Shown in pieces: positions 53,319-61,789 of a stretch of DNA of 64,000 nucleotides. Positions within the stretch are counted from its first letter, which is position 1, and every line of letters starts with the position of its first letter. The DNA is from JAPYTK01 sp964401935 (lineage in GTDB: Bacteria; Myxococcota_A; Polyangia; Polyangiales; Polyangiaceae), in the NCBI GenBank assembly GCA_964401935.1, contig CAYOAL010000014.1, positions 51,191-115,190 of the forward strand. Direction: 5' to 3'. The position numbers and the translations under genes were made by a program. The notes beneath the pieces are model-generated. The model saw only the letters and a list, made by a program, of their open reading frames with translations. It searched no databases and had not been told where the DNA came from.

Positions 53319-53416
53319 GCGCAGAGCTTAGGTCTGTCGCGCCCGCGTGACACGCCACAATCCAGCGACAGAGACCCCCCACCGAAAACGCTGGGTCGTG
53401 TATTCTGGGGGATCCC

Positions 53417-54205
53417 ATGCGAAAGATCACCTCTCGCTCCGCCCTCGCCCTCTGCATCATGATGTCCCCGCTCCTCCTCGCCGCCAGAGGCGAGGGCTGC
53501 GGCGGCGGAGCGGCTGGGCAGGACGTGCTCGACGTGTCCGGCGGCTGGTCGCTCTCCTGGCACGACGACCTCGTCGTCGAGATCGCCATCGGCGGCGCCG
53601 TGTATCACGAGACCTTGGGGGCGCAAGGGGGCGTGATCACCATCGATCACGACGGACAGCCGATCACCTTCGAGCTCGATTGCTCCCGCGACGAGGTGGT
53701 GTGTCCGAGCGAGGTCTGGCCCACCTACGTCGAGCTCGAGCAGCGCAACGCCAGGTTTCCACGGAACGTCTACGTCACCATTCCCAAGTCGACCTGCGAT
53801 GGCGATCTCGTCGAGCCAGAGCCGAGCGAGTGCGGTCCCAACACGAACAACGAGGAGTGCGAGCGAGTGTGCACTGGCACCGTCACGCAGGCAGACGGCG
53901 AGACCTTCGGCCTGCTCAGTGCCGATGGAACGGAGCTCACGACGGTGCTCGGCGGCGACATCGCGACCAACGGGGTCAACTGCGCGCTGCTCGGGCTCTC
54001 CATCGCCCACAACACGTTCGAGACCGCCGGCTCCAAGGAGGACGGCGACTGGCAGGCGGTGTCGATTCCGGATGGCGACGTGATCACCGCCTACGCCGGG
54101 GGCTGCCTGTGGGCGGGCGACGTGGACGACGACGGCGCGATCGAGGCGCTGGTGATCGGCGCGTCGGTGAAGCTCACCACGAGCTTCACTGGGGAGCGGC
54201 GCTGA
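53417..54205 (+). CDS. secreted protein of unknown function
   Basis: 262 residues. The signal peptide (about 1-24) lacks a clear lipobox. The mature part starts EGCGGGAAGQDVLDVSGGWSLSWHDDL, suggesting a lipocalin-like or calycin beta-barrel start (GGW), with strands and several cysteine pairs (CSRDEVVC, CERVC, CALLG, CLWAGD). DVDDDGAIEAL near the end looks like a calcium loop. No family is recognised with certainty. Confidence 0.65.
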   Translation: MRKITSRSALALCIMMSPLLLAARGEGCGGGAAGQDVLDVSGGWSLSWHDDLVVEIAIGGAVYHETLGAQGGVITIDHDGQPITFELDCSRDEVVCPSEVWPTYVELEQRNARFPRNVYVTIPKSTCDGDLVEPEPSECGPNTNNEECERVCTGTVTQADGETFGLLSADGTELTTVLGGDIATNGVNCALLGLSIAHNTFETAGSKEDGDWQAVSIPDGDVITAYAGGCLWAGDVDDDGAIEALVIGASVKLTTSFTGERR

Positions 54206-54334
54206 GGCGCCACGGCGCCAACGCGTTGGAAAGTTCCGCTCGAGACGCACGAGCTTGCGCAGCGCGATTCCGGCGCCCACAATGCCGTCTTCACGGGTCG
54301 CCCTCCGCTTGCCCCCCCGGAAGGTTCTCCCCCC

Positions 54335-55351
54335 ATGCGTCGAAGCCTCGCGTTCTGCGTCCTCGCAGCGCTTCCCCTCGTCTCCGGCTGTGCGGATGCA
54401 CCCGGCGACTGGTCGGAGCGTATCGGTTCGATCGAAGAGCCGATCATCAACGGCATCCCAGACACCACCCACGACGCGGTCGTGGCCTTGTTCGGGCAGT
54501 TCAGCGGTTGCACCGGTACGATCATCAAGGCGTCGGGGGGGCAGGCCTTCGTGCTCACGGCGGCACATTGCTTCGAGCAGGACGCGATTCAGCAAGTGGT
54601 CATCGGCGACAACTACCAGCAGGCCGAGCAGGTGCTCCAGGTCGTCGACTGGGAGCAACACCCGAGCTGGAACGACAACCAGCTCACCTACGACTTCGCC
54701 ATGATCCGCGCCCAGGGCGGCAACGGCTCGCTGCCGGTCATCCCCGTGCTCAGCGACGCCGAGGACGGGCTGTCGTCGGGCACGCCGGTCACCCACGTGG
54801 GCTACGGGCTCCTCTCGTCGCCCAACGGGAGCACGTCGCGCCGGCACTACGCCCAAGGCTCCATCGACCAGCTCGCCCAGATCCAGTTCTCGTACAACCA
54901 GCCGACCACCGGGCCGTGCTCCGGCGACAGCGGCGGGCCGAACCTCGTCGATCTTGGCGCGGGAGAGCGCGTGGCGGGCGTGATTTCCTACGGCGATCAG
55001 AACTGCTCGCAGATGGGGGTGAGCGGTCGCGCGAGCTCGGTGTACGGCTGGATCACGCAGTTCATGGGGGAGAGCCCGACCACGAGCGCCGCCTCGACGA
55101 CCGCGGCCACCTCGAGTGTGGCCACCACCGCCGGCGTGGGCGGCGCGGGCGCTGGCGCGGGGGTCGGCGGGGCCGGTCCCAGCTCCACGGGCAGCGGCTG
55201 GGTGGCCGGCGACGCAGACGAGGAGGACTATGACGGCCACGTGTTGTCGTCGTGCGCGACCGCTTTGGCGCCGGCTGACCCGAAGCTCGGTTGGGCGCTG
55301 GCACTCGCAGGGCTCGCCCTCGGGTGGACGCGCCGGCGGCGTCTCGGGTAG
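54335..55351 (+). CDS. trypsin-like protease with lipobox and MYXO-CTERM-like tail
   Basis: 338 residues. The signal peptide ends in L-V-S-G-C (Cys19), a good lipobox. The S1 protease domain (about 39-245) starts at the activation-type site IINGIPD and has the triad: His in LTAAHC, Asp in TYDFAMIR and Ser in GPCSGDSGGPN. A Thr/Ser/Gly-rich linker (about 250-295) ends in a sorting tail: a Cys (SSCATAL), a transmembrane helix (about 315-330) and RRRR, the MYXO-CTERM plan that sends proteins to the cell surface. Having both a lipobox and this tail is unusual. The PqqD-like gene follows after nine bases. Confidence 0.85.
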   Translation: MRRSLAFCVLAALPLVSGCADAPGDWSERIGSIEEPIINGIPDTTHDAVVALFGQFSGCTGTIIKASGGQAFVLTAAHCFEQDAIQQVVIGDNYQQAEQVLQVVDWEQHPSWNDNQLTYDFAMIRAQGGNGSLPVIPVLSDAEDGLSSGTPVTHVGYGLLSSPNGSTSRRHYAQGSIDQLAQIQFSYNQPTTGPCSGDSGGPNLVDLGAGERVAGVISYGDQNCSQMGVSGRASSVYGWITQFMGESPTTSAASTTAATSSVATTAGVGGAGAGAGVGGAGPSSTGSGWVAGDADEEDYDGHVLSSCATALAPADPKLGWALALAGLALGWTRRRRLG

Positions 55352-55360
55352 ATCTCGGTC

Positions 55361-55633
55361 GTGACTGACGAGCGCCGTATCAAGGCCTCCGTCGACGTCG
55401 TCTCACGCGTAGTGGATGGCGAGGCGGTGCTCCTGGATCTCGAGAGTGGCAAGTACTTCGGCCTCAACCCCGTAGGCTCGCGCGTGTGGGAGCTCTTGCA
55501 GGAAGAGACCACGGTGACCGCGCTCTGCGAGCGGATGGGTGCGGAGTTCGAGGTGGAGTCCGCGACGCTCCGCGCCGACGTCGTCGAGCTCATCGAACAG
55601 CTTCGCGAGCGAAGGCTCGTCCACGTGAGCTGA
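55361..55633 (+). CDS. PqqD-like RiPP recognition element, candidate lasso B1
   Basis: 90 residues from a GTG nine bases after the protease stop. The fold is that of PqqD/RRE proteins: two to three beta strands (IKASVDVVSRVVDGEAVLLDLESGKYFGLNPVGSRVW) and three helices (ELLQEETTVTALCERMG ... LRADVVELIEQLRERRLV). The YFGLN-x-x-G-x-x-V/I-W motif is diagnostic. RRE proteins clamp the leader of RiPP precursors as an extra strand and present it to the B2 peptidase. No other RiPP precursor is seen near it, so it is the best candidate for the B1 missing from the lasso cluster 11 kb away. This link is inference. Confidence 0.88.
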   Translation: MTDERRIKASVDVVSRVVDGEAVLLDLESGKYFGLNPVGSRVWELLQEETTVTALCERMGAEFEVESATLRADVVELIEQLRERRLVHVS

Positions 55634-55718
55634 TCGGAGCCCACCGCGACGCCGCTCGCCGCAGGCGGGTCGAGGCAAAGCGGCAAATAGATACTCCCAG
55701 CGGCGCCCCAGGTGGATA

Positions 55719-58700
55719 ATGCCGCCGATGAGCGGGGATTCGAACGACGAGACCACACCCAAGGACGAGGACGACCGAGCGAACGAGTCCCCCCACCGCG
55801 AGCGCCACAAGACGTTGCTCGGACACGCGGGCGAGCTCGCGGACGAGGCCAAACCGCCGCTCGCAGGACCCGCCGCGCGCGGTGTCGTCCCCAAGCGTCG
55901 GGGGAAGGGTAGCGTCACGATTCCTGGCGGAACGACGCCCCAACGCGGAAAGTTCTGGGGGAAGGTGAGCGCCAACACCAGCCTCGGCGACGAGCCGACC
56001 GTGCCCATCCGAGTCGCTGGCGACGACGCCGAAGAGGCGCCCAGTTCTCCCCGCGTCCTCGATCCGATCACTCAGGAGCTGCACCTCGACGAGATCCAAG
56101 ACGTCGGTCTGGGCGCCCCGCCCCCCATGCGCAAGGCCCCCCCGCGCCCCCCGCCCACCTCGAAGCGCCCTCCCACGCCCCCGCGCGACTCCGACACCGG
56201 TGCCAAGAGCCCTCCCTCGCGGCCCGCGCCGCCGCTTCGGGAGCGGCCCGAGCCGACGCTCCCCGACGCGTCGCGTCGCCCACCGACCAAACCTCCGCCG
56301 CGGCGTCGCTCCGATCCCCCCGCGCCGCCCAAGCGCTCCGAGCCTCCCGCGCCGCCCAAGCGCTCCGAGCCCCCGCCCGCTCCACCCAAGCGCTCCGAGT
56401 CCCCGCCGGCCCCGCCCAAGCGCGCGGAGGCCAGAGGCCCGAGGAAGCACGCCGAGGCCCCCTCGCCGCCTGCCCCACGGGCGGAGACGCCGGCGCCCCC
56501 CGCAGCTCGCGCGCCCGATGTCAGCCAGGTCGGCGTCCTCGACGAGGTGCCGATGCCGGCGCCGACGCTGCGGCTGCGATCCCTCTCCGAGCTCTGCGAG
56601 GCCGAGCTCGCGCTCAAGCCCGACGCGGCGCGGGCCTCACGCCTTCACTTCGAGCTCGGTCAGGGAGCCGGCGACACGGCGAGCGCGCTGAAGGCCTACG
56701 CGGCGGCCCTTCAGCACAACCCCTCCTCTCTGCCTGCGATTCGCGCCGCCCGAGCGCTCCAGCTCGAGCTCGGCAACGTGGGCGCGGCCGCGAAGCTGTT
56801 CGACGCCGAGATCGCGCTCACCGACGACCCCGCCCACAAGGCGCTGCTGCACTACGAAGAAGGCTGCGCCTGGCTCGACGTCGCCGGCGATCACGAGGCT
56901 TCGCGCGAGTCGTTCCGCGCCGCCGCGGCCTGCGATCCCAGCAACGTCACCGTGCTCAAGGCGCTGCAGCACGCCGAGCTCCAGGCCAAAGACTGGAGCG
57001 GCCTCGCCGACGCGCTCGAGCTGGAGGCCAACGCCGTCGCCGAGGATCCTCAGCACCGCGCGGCGGTGTTGGTCCGCCTCGCGCGCGTCCTCGAGCGGCG
57101 GCTGCGCAAGCCGGAGGCGGCGATCGAGCGCTACGAGGTGGCGCTCAGCCTCGATCCCCAAACGCCCACCGCGCTCGCCGAGCTCCAGCGGTTGCTCTTC
57201 TCTCAGGGGCGCTGGCGAGAGCTCATCGCTGCCCACGAGCGGGAGGCTAGCCTCACCCGCGATCCTGGCGTGCGCTCCCAAGCGCACTGGTCCATCGGTC
57301 GCATCTACAGCGAACGCCTTGGGGCCCACAGCGAGGCGATCGCCGCGCTCGAGAAGGCGGCCGAGCTCAGCCCCCACGAGGTGATGCTCTTCGACGAGCT
57401 CGCCCGCCTCTACCTCGAAGCGCGCGCTCCCAAGGGCGCGGCTTACGCGCTCGAACGTCTCGCGAGCGCGGTGAAGCGTCCTGCGGAGCAGTTGAGCGCG
57501 CTCCATCGCCTCGGCGAGCTCCACCGCCGACAGCAGGGCAAAGAGCGCGAGGCCATCCGCTGGTTCGAGGCGGCGCTCGCCATCGATCCCGGTTACGCCC
57601 CCGCCATCGCCGCTCTCGACGGGCTCTATCGTTCCATCGGCGACTGGGCCGCGCTCGCGCGGATGTACGTCGGCGAGGGCTCCTCGAGCCAGAGCTCGGC
57701 GGCCCGCGCCGCCGCCTACGCGCGGGCCGCCGACATCTTCGACACGCGCCTCGCTCGACCAGAGGACGCGGTGGAGCACTACGAGCATGCGCTCGCCCTC
57801 GACCCGCACCACGAGGGCGCGTTCAAGGCGCTCGTCCAGCTCCACACCGCCGCGCAACGTCATCGCTCGCTCATCGAGCTCTACGACGGCGCGGTCGACA
57901 TCGCCCCGCGCGAGGACATCGCGATCGCGTACCTGTTCAAGATTGGCGCGATCTACGAGGACGTGCTCGGCGAGCACTCCGGCGCCACCGCCACCTTCCT
58001 GCGGATCCTCGATCGACAGCCGGAGAACCTCTCCGCCATCGTCGCCCTCCAGCGCACCGCGGAGACCTCCGGGCGTTATCGTGACCTCGTCGATGCGCTC
58101 GACCGCGAAGCGAAGCTCGAGAAGAACCTCCCGCGGATGCTCGCGCTCGCCCATCGCGCCGCGATGGTCACCTACGAGCACCTCGGCGACACCGACGGCG
58201 CGCTCGCTCGCCTCTCGACGATCCTCGAGCGCAACGCCCAACACGCGGCGGCCGTCGGGAGCATCGTTGGCATCTACGAGGGCCTCGGCCAACCCAAGGA
58301 GCTCCTCGCCGCCTACGAGCTTCAGCTCTCCATCGTGACCGAAGGCCCGGCGCGGGTGGCGCTCTTGGTGCGCATGGCCGAGCTGTGCGAGCGAGAGCTC
58401 GCCGACGCCGACCGCGCGGTGTCCTGGTACCAACGTGCGCTCGAGGCCGATCCCAGCCACTCCCTCGCCCGCGCCGCGCTGTCTCGCGTGCTGCGTCAGA
58501 AGGGCGATCACAAGGGCCTCGCCAAGACCCTCGCGGAGGAGGTGGAGACGAGCCACGATCCAGCCCAGACCGCGCGGGCAGCCCTGCTCCTCGGGGAGGT
58601 GCACGAGATCCATCTCGCCAAGCCGGTCGACGCGGTGGTGGCCTACAAACGGGCCCTCGAAGCGGTTCCGGGGTATCTCCCCGCGCTCGAGGCGCTGGCG

Positions 58701-61454
58701 CGAGTGCACGCGGTGGCTGGTGCCTGGAAGGAGCTCGCCGACACGCTCGGCACGCAGGCGCTCTCGTTGCGCGACCCGCGCCTCCAGGTGGATGCGCAGC
58801 TCCGCGCCGCCGCGCTCCGCGCCGATCGCCTCGGCCGGCTCGACGACGCGATGGCTGCCTACGACGAGGTGGTGATCGCCGACACCAACAACGTGGCCGC
58901 GCTGCTCGCCCTCGAGGGCCTCGTGGTGGAGCAGGGCGACAACGAACGCCTCGAGGCCCTGCTCGCGGTCGAAGCGGAGGTGCTCGGCTCTCCCCGCGCT
59001 CGCGTGGCTGCGCTCGTGGAACAGGGGCGCCTGATCGTGCGCGGTGGCGACGACGACGGGTCGGCGACGCGCTCGGTGTGCATGAGCATCCTCGCCGCCG
59101 AGCCGGGGAACCCGTGGGCTCTCCGAGCCCTCGAGCGGGTGGCGCGCGCCGCCAACGACGCCGCGTTGATGGCCGAGGTCGACAGCCGCTACACGGAGAC
59201 GGTCGACGCGCCGAGTCTGCGGAGCCACTACCTCACGCGGCTCGGCAACGCGCTCTCGAGCACCAACCCATCGGCTGCGCTCACCGCGTATCGGAGCGCG
59301 CTCGAGCTCGCCCCCGACAACGTGGCGGCGCTCCGAGGTCTCGCCAAGGTGGGCTCCGCCCTGGGTGACGCGTCCACCCTGGTGGACGCGTACCGGCGTG
59401 AAGCGGAGCTCACCCGCGATAACACCGTGGCCGCCGACCTCCTCGTGCAGAGCGCGGCCGTCCTGTCACGGCTCGGCGATCGAGCGGGCGCCATCGAAGA
59501 CGCGGAGCGCGCCCTCGCCCGGAGCCCCGATCACGAAGTGGCCGCGCAGATGACCTCGGCGCTGCTCGGCAACAACGAGCTCGACCGCTTGATCGACAAG
59601 CTCAGCCAGGCCGCGCACAACGCTCGCAAGATCGCGCGCAAGGTGGCGTTGTGGCGTCGCGTGGGCGAGCTCTACGCGCTGGGCAAGCAAGACATCGGCG
59701 TGGCGATGACGGTGGTGAAGCGGGCCCTCGTGGCCGACCCCGAGCACCCCGAAGCGATGCTCCAGCTCGCAGCGCTCTACCAGCGCGACGCACAGTTCAG
59801 CGAGGCGGCGGAGCTGTTTCACAAGGTGGTACGCATCGACGACTCCAAGCTCGAGGCCCACCTCGGGCTCGCGCGGATCTACACGGATCATCTCCCCGAA
59901 CCGGCCAAGGCGCGGCGGGCCCTCGAGCGCGTGCTCGCTGCCGAGCCGACCCACCGCGAGGCGCTGCGGATGCAGCTCAAGCTCACCCTCGACGCTGGCG
60001 ATCGCGAGCAAGCCCGTGAAGCTTCCGAGCGGCTGCTCGAGGCGGCCACCGACGACGAGACGCGCGCCTGGGCCTTGGTGGAGATCGCGCGGGTGGAGCT
60101 CGGCGCCGACGACGCCGATCGCGCCGGCGCGGCCCTCCACGAGGCGGTAGGCATCGAGGGGCTCGGAGGCGAAGCGGCCAAACTCTACCGCCGGCTCGCT
60201 GGCAACGAGGTGCCTTGGGAGAGCTACGTGAAGGCGCTCCGCGGTTATCTCGGCTCCGGTCGGGCCAGCACCCCCGACGAGGCCGCCCGGGTGTACGTGG
60301 AGATCGCGCGGGTGCAGAGCTCGCGCCTCAACAATCCCACCCTCGCGTTCCGCACGCTCGACGACGCGCTCGACAAAGTGGGCGACAACGCCAGCGTGGT
60401 GCTCGAGCGCGCCGAGATGCTGGTGGCCACCGGCCGCGTCCAGGAGGCGGTGGCGCAGTTCAGCGCCCTCGTGAGCCGCTCGCCCTACCTCACCGAAGGG
60501 TGGCGGGGGCTCACCCAGGTGTTGCAGCAGCAGGGGCGACAGGCGGAGGCGGCCATCACCGCGTCCCCCTTGGTGCTGCTCGGCGAGGCTACGGAGGTCG
60601 AGCGAAACCTGGCCCAGAATCATGGGGTCCGCCCCGGCGTGGCGCGTCCCGGCTCGTTCGGTCACACCACGATGCGCATGCTCTCGGCTGGCGGCGCCGA
60701 GAACGACGAGCGGGCGGCGTCGATCTTCGCGGCGGTGGCGGACGGAATCGCCAAGGCCTTCCCGGTGCCTCACGAGCTCTACGGCGTGCGCAAAGGCGAC
60801 CGCATCAAGGCACGCTCCGGCCACCCGATCCGCAACGAGCTCGACCGCCTCGCGGTGGTGTTCGGGGTGGAAGAGGTGGAGATGTACGTGCACGGTCTGC
60901 TCGGAGGTGACGTCGCGCTCGAGCTGAGCAATCCACCCTCCCTCATGGTGCCGGGCTACGTCGCCGAGCTCCCCGAGGCGCAGCGGGTGTTCTTGCTCGC
61001 GCGACCGCTCGCGGCGGTGGCCGCAGGCACGCAGGTCGCGTTCAAGCTGCCTACGGAGGATGTCGCGATGATCCTCGCGGCGTCGGTGCGTCGCCTCTTC
61101 CCCGGCTTCGAGGAGGGAGACCACGACGAGCAACCGCTCGCCAACCTCCAGGAGAAGCTCTCCCCCTCGTGGTTCAGCCGCGGGCGCGTCGACGAGGTGG
61201 TGCAGCGCTACTACGCGGATCCGGTCGACGCCAAGGGGTGGGCCCCTTCCGCCGTGAAGACGGCGACCCGCGCCGCCGCGCTCCTCGCCGGTGACCTCGA
61301 CGCCTGTCTGGCGGCCATGCGCTACGCGGGCCTCGTTCAAGGGGACAAGCCCGCGCACAAGCTCGCGCGCCGCTCGCCCCTGCTCGACGATCTCCTGCGG
61401 TTTTGGGCGAGCGACGAGGCCGACGAGGTCCGACGCGTCGCCGGGCTCGTGTGA
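55719..61454 (+). CDS. giant TPR-repeat protein, 1911 residues
   Basis: The N-terminal 290 residues are disordered: acidic/polar, then Pro-rich with four PPKRSE repeats (about 200-237). From about residue 295 to 1640 the chain is a run of TPR-like 34-residue helix pairs. The last 270 residues are a separate domain (RPGSFGHTTMRMLSAGGAENDERAASIFAAVADGIAKAFPVP ... VEEVEMYVHGLLGG ... LMVPGYVAELPEAQRVFLLARPLAAVAAGTQVAFKL). I do not recognise this C-terminal domain. No signal peptide, so cytosolic, presumably a large scaffold. Start at ATG 55719; ATG 55728 is possible. It is followed by 335 non-coding bases. Confidence 0.88.
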   Translation: MPPMSGDSNDETTPKDEDDRANESPHRERHKTLLGHAGELADEAKPPLAGPAARGVVPKRRGKGSVTIPGGTTPQRGKFWGKVSANTSLGDEPTVPIRVAGDDAEEAPSSPRVLDPITQELHLDEIQDVGLGAPPPMRKAPPRPPPTSKRPPTPPRDSDTGAKSPPSRPAPPLRERPEPTLPDASRRPPTKPPPRRRSDPPAPPKRSEPPAPPKRSEPPPAPPKRSESPPAPPKRAEARGPRKHAEAPSPPAPRAETPAPPAARAPDVSQVGVLDEVPMPAPTLRLRSLSELCEAELALKPDAARASRLHFELGQGAGDTASALKAYAAALQHNPSSLPAIRAARALQLELGNVGAAAKLFDAEIALTDDPAHKALLHYEEGCAWLDVAGDHEASRESFRAAAACDPSNVTVLKALQHAELQAKDWSGLADALELEANAVAEDPQHRAAVLVRLARVLERRLRKPEAAIERYEVALSLDPQTPTALAELQRLLFSQGRWRELIAAHEREASLTRDPGVRSQAHWSIGRIYSERLGAHSEAIAALEKAAELSPHEVMLFDELARLYLEARAPKGAAYALERLASAVKRPAEQLSALHRLGELHRRQQGKEREAIRWFEAALAIDPGYAPAIAALDGLYRSIGDWAALARMYVGEGSSSQSSAARAAAYARAADIFDTRLARPEDAVEHYEHALALDPHHEGAFKALVQLHTAAQRHRSLIELYDGAVDIAPREDIAIAYLFKIGAIYEDVLGEHSGATATFLRILDRQPENLSAIVALQRTAETSGRYRDLVDALDREAKLEKNLPRMLALAHRAAMVTYEHLGDTDGALARLSTILERNAQHAAAVGSIVGIYEGLGQPKELLAAYELQLSIVTEGPARVALLVRMAELCERELADADRAVSWYQRALEADPSHSLARAALSRVLRQKGDHKGLAKTLAEEVETSHDPAQTARAALLLGEVHEIHLAKPVDAVVAYKRALEAVPGYLPALEALARVHAVAGAWKELADTLGTQALSLRDPRLQVDAQLRAAALRADRLGRLDDAMAAYDEVVIADTNNVAALLALEGLVVEQGDNERLEALLAVEAEVLGSPRARVAALVEQGRLIVRGGDDDGSATRSVCMSILAAEPGNPWALRALERVARAANDAALMAEVDSRYTETVDAPSLRSHYLTRLGNALSSTNPSAALTAYRSALELAPDNVAALRGLAKVGSALGDASTLVDAYRREAELTRDNTVAADLLVQSAAVLSRLGDRAGAIEDAERALARSPDHEVAAQMTSALLGNNELDRLIDKLSQAAHNARKIARKVALWRRVGELYALGKQDIGVAMTVVKRALVADPEHPEAMLQLAALYQRDAQFSEAAELFHKVVRIDDSKLEAHLGLARIYTDHLPEPAKARRALERVLAAEPTHREALRMQLKLTLDAGDREQAREASERLLEAATDDETRAWALVEIARVELGADDADRAGAALHEAVGIEGLGGEAAKLYRRLAGNEVPWESYVKALRGYLGSGRASTPDEAARVYVEIARVQSSRLNNPTLAFRTLDDALDKVGDNASVVLERAEMLVATGRVQEAVAQFSALVSRSPYLTEGWRGLTQVLQQQGRQAEAAITASPLVLLGEATEVERNLAQNHGVRPGVARPGSFGHTTMRMLSAGGAENDERAASIFAAVADGIAKAFPVPHELYGVRKGDRIKARSGHPIRNELDRLAVVFGVEEVEMYVHGLLGGDVALELSNPPSLMVPGYVAELPEAQRVFLLARPLAAVAAGTQVAFKLPTEDVAMILAASVRRLFPGFEEGDHDEQPLANLQEKLSPSWFSRGRVDEVVQRYYADPVDAKGWAPSAVKTATRAAALLAGDLDACLAAMRYAGLVQGDKPAHKLARRSPLLDDLLRFWASDEADEVRRVAGLV
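56313..56426 (+). repeat. 27-30-bp tandem repeat coding PPAPPKRSE
   Basis: Four units of 27, 27, 30 and 30 bases (starting at 56313, 56340, 56367 and 56397) each coding about PPAPPKRSE or PPPAPPKRSE. It lies in the disordered tail of the giant TPR protein; spacing and third-codon differences suggest old duplications. Confidence 0.8.
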
Positions 61455-61789
61455 TTCAACGGGTCGGCTGGGCGTCGACGCCACGCCTCGTCGTAAAGGT
61501 CACGCGAGACCGCCCGTTCGGGTAGTTGACGTTCCCTCGGACACTCTACGTCCGTATCAATTTGTGGCACCGGGCTTGCGTCGCGTGCTTTTGGCCTCAT
61601 GCTATCGCACAGACCCAAGTTGGTCGGCGCGTGGATCTCGGCTCAGCCTTCCACGCGCGGACAATGGCGCAAGCGCCCCATCTGCTCCTCCGGCACGCGA
61701 TAGCTCGTGTCTCTCGGGGTTCGCGAACAGCGACGCCGAGGGACCGAGCGAACCACCGCCTCTGTTGGAAGCAACAATGGCTCATCATC
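61455..61789. other. 335-base intergenic region upstream of the sigma factor
   Basis: It holds the sigma-54-type promoter at 61565-61580 and a long leader of about 200 bases. Small open frames cross it but show no coding signature. No tRNA or other RNA gene is recognised. Confidence 0.5.
61565..61580 (+). promoter_or_regulatory. sigma-54 promoter upstream of sigma-70-family gene
   Basis: TGGCAC-CGGGC-TTGC followed by G: all specified consensus bases fit, with GG/GC at 10-base spacing; only the optional A/T after TTGC differs. The start codon used here (61790) is 210 bases downstream, giving a long leader. Confidence 0.6.

Noticed and set aside
56637..59228. 863-residue minus-strand open frame opposite the TPR protein
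   Set aside because: No domain and odd composition; the plus strand reads regular TPR helices throughout.
61526..61560. sigma-70 promoter TTGACG upstream of the sigma factor
   Set aside because: The only -10-like sequence, TATCAA, is 23 bases away, too far; the sigma-54 match at 61565 is far better.
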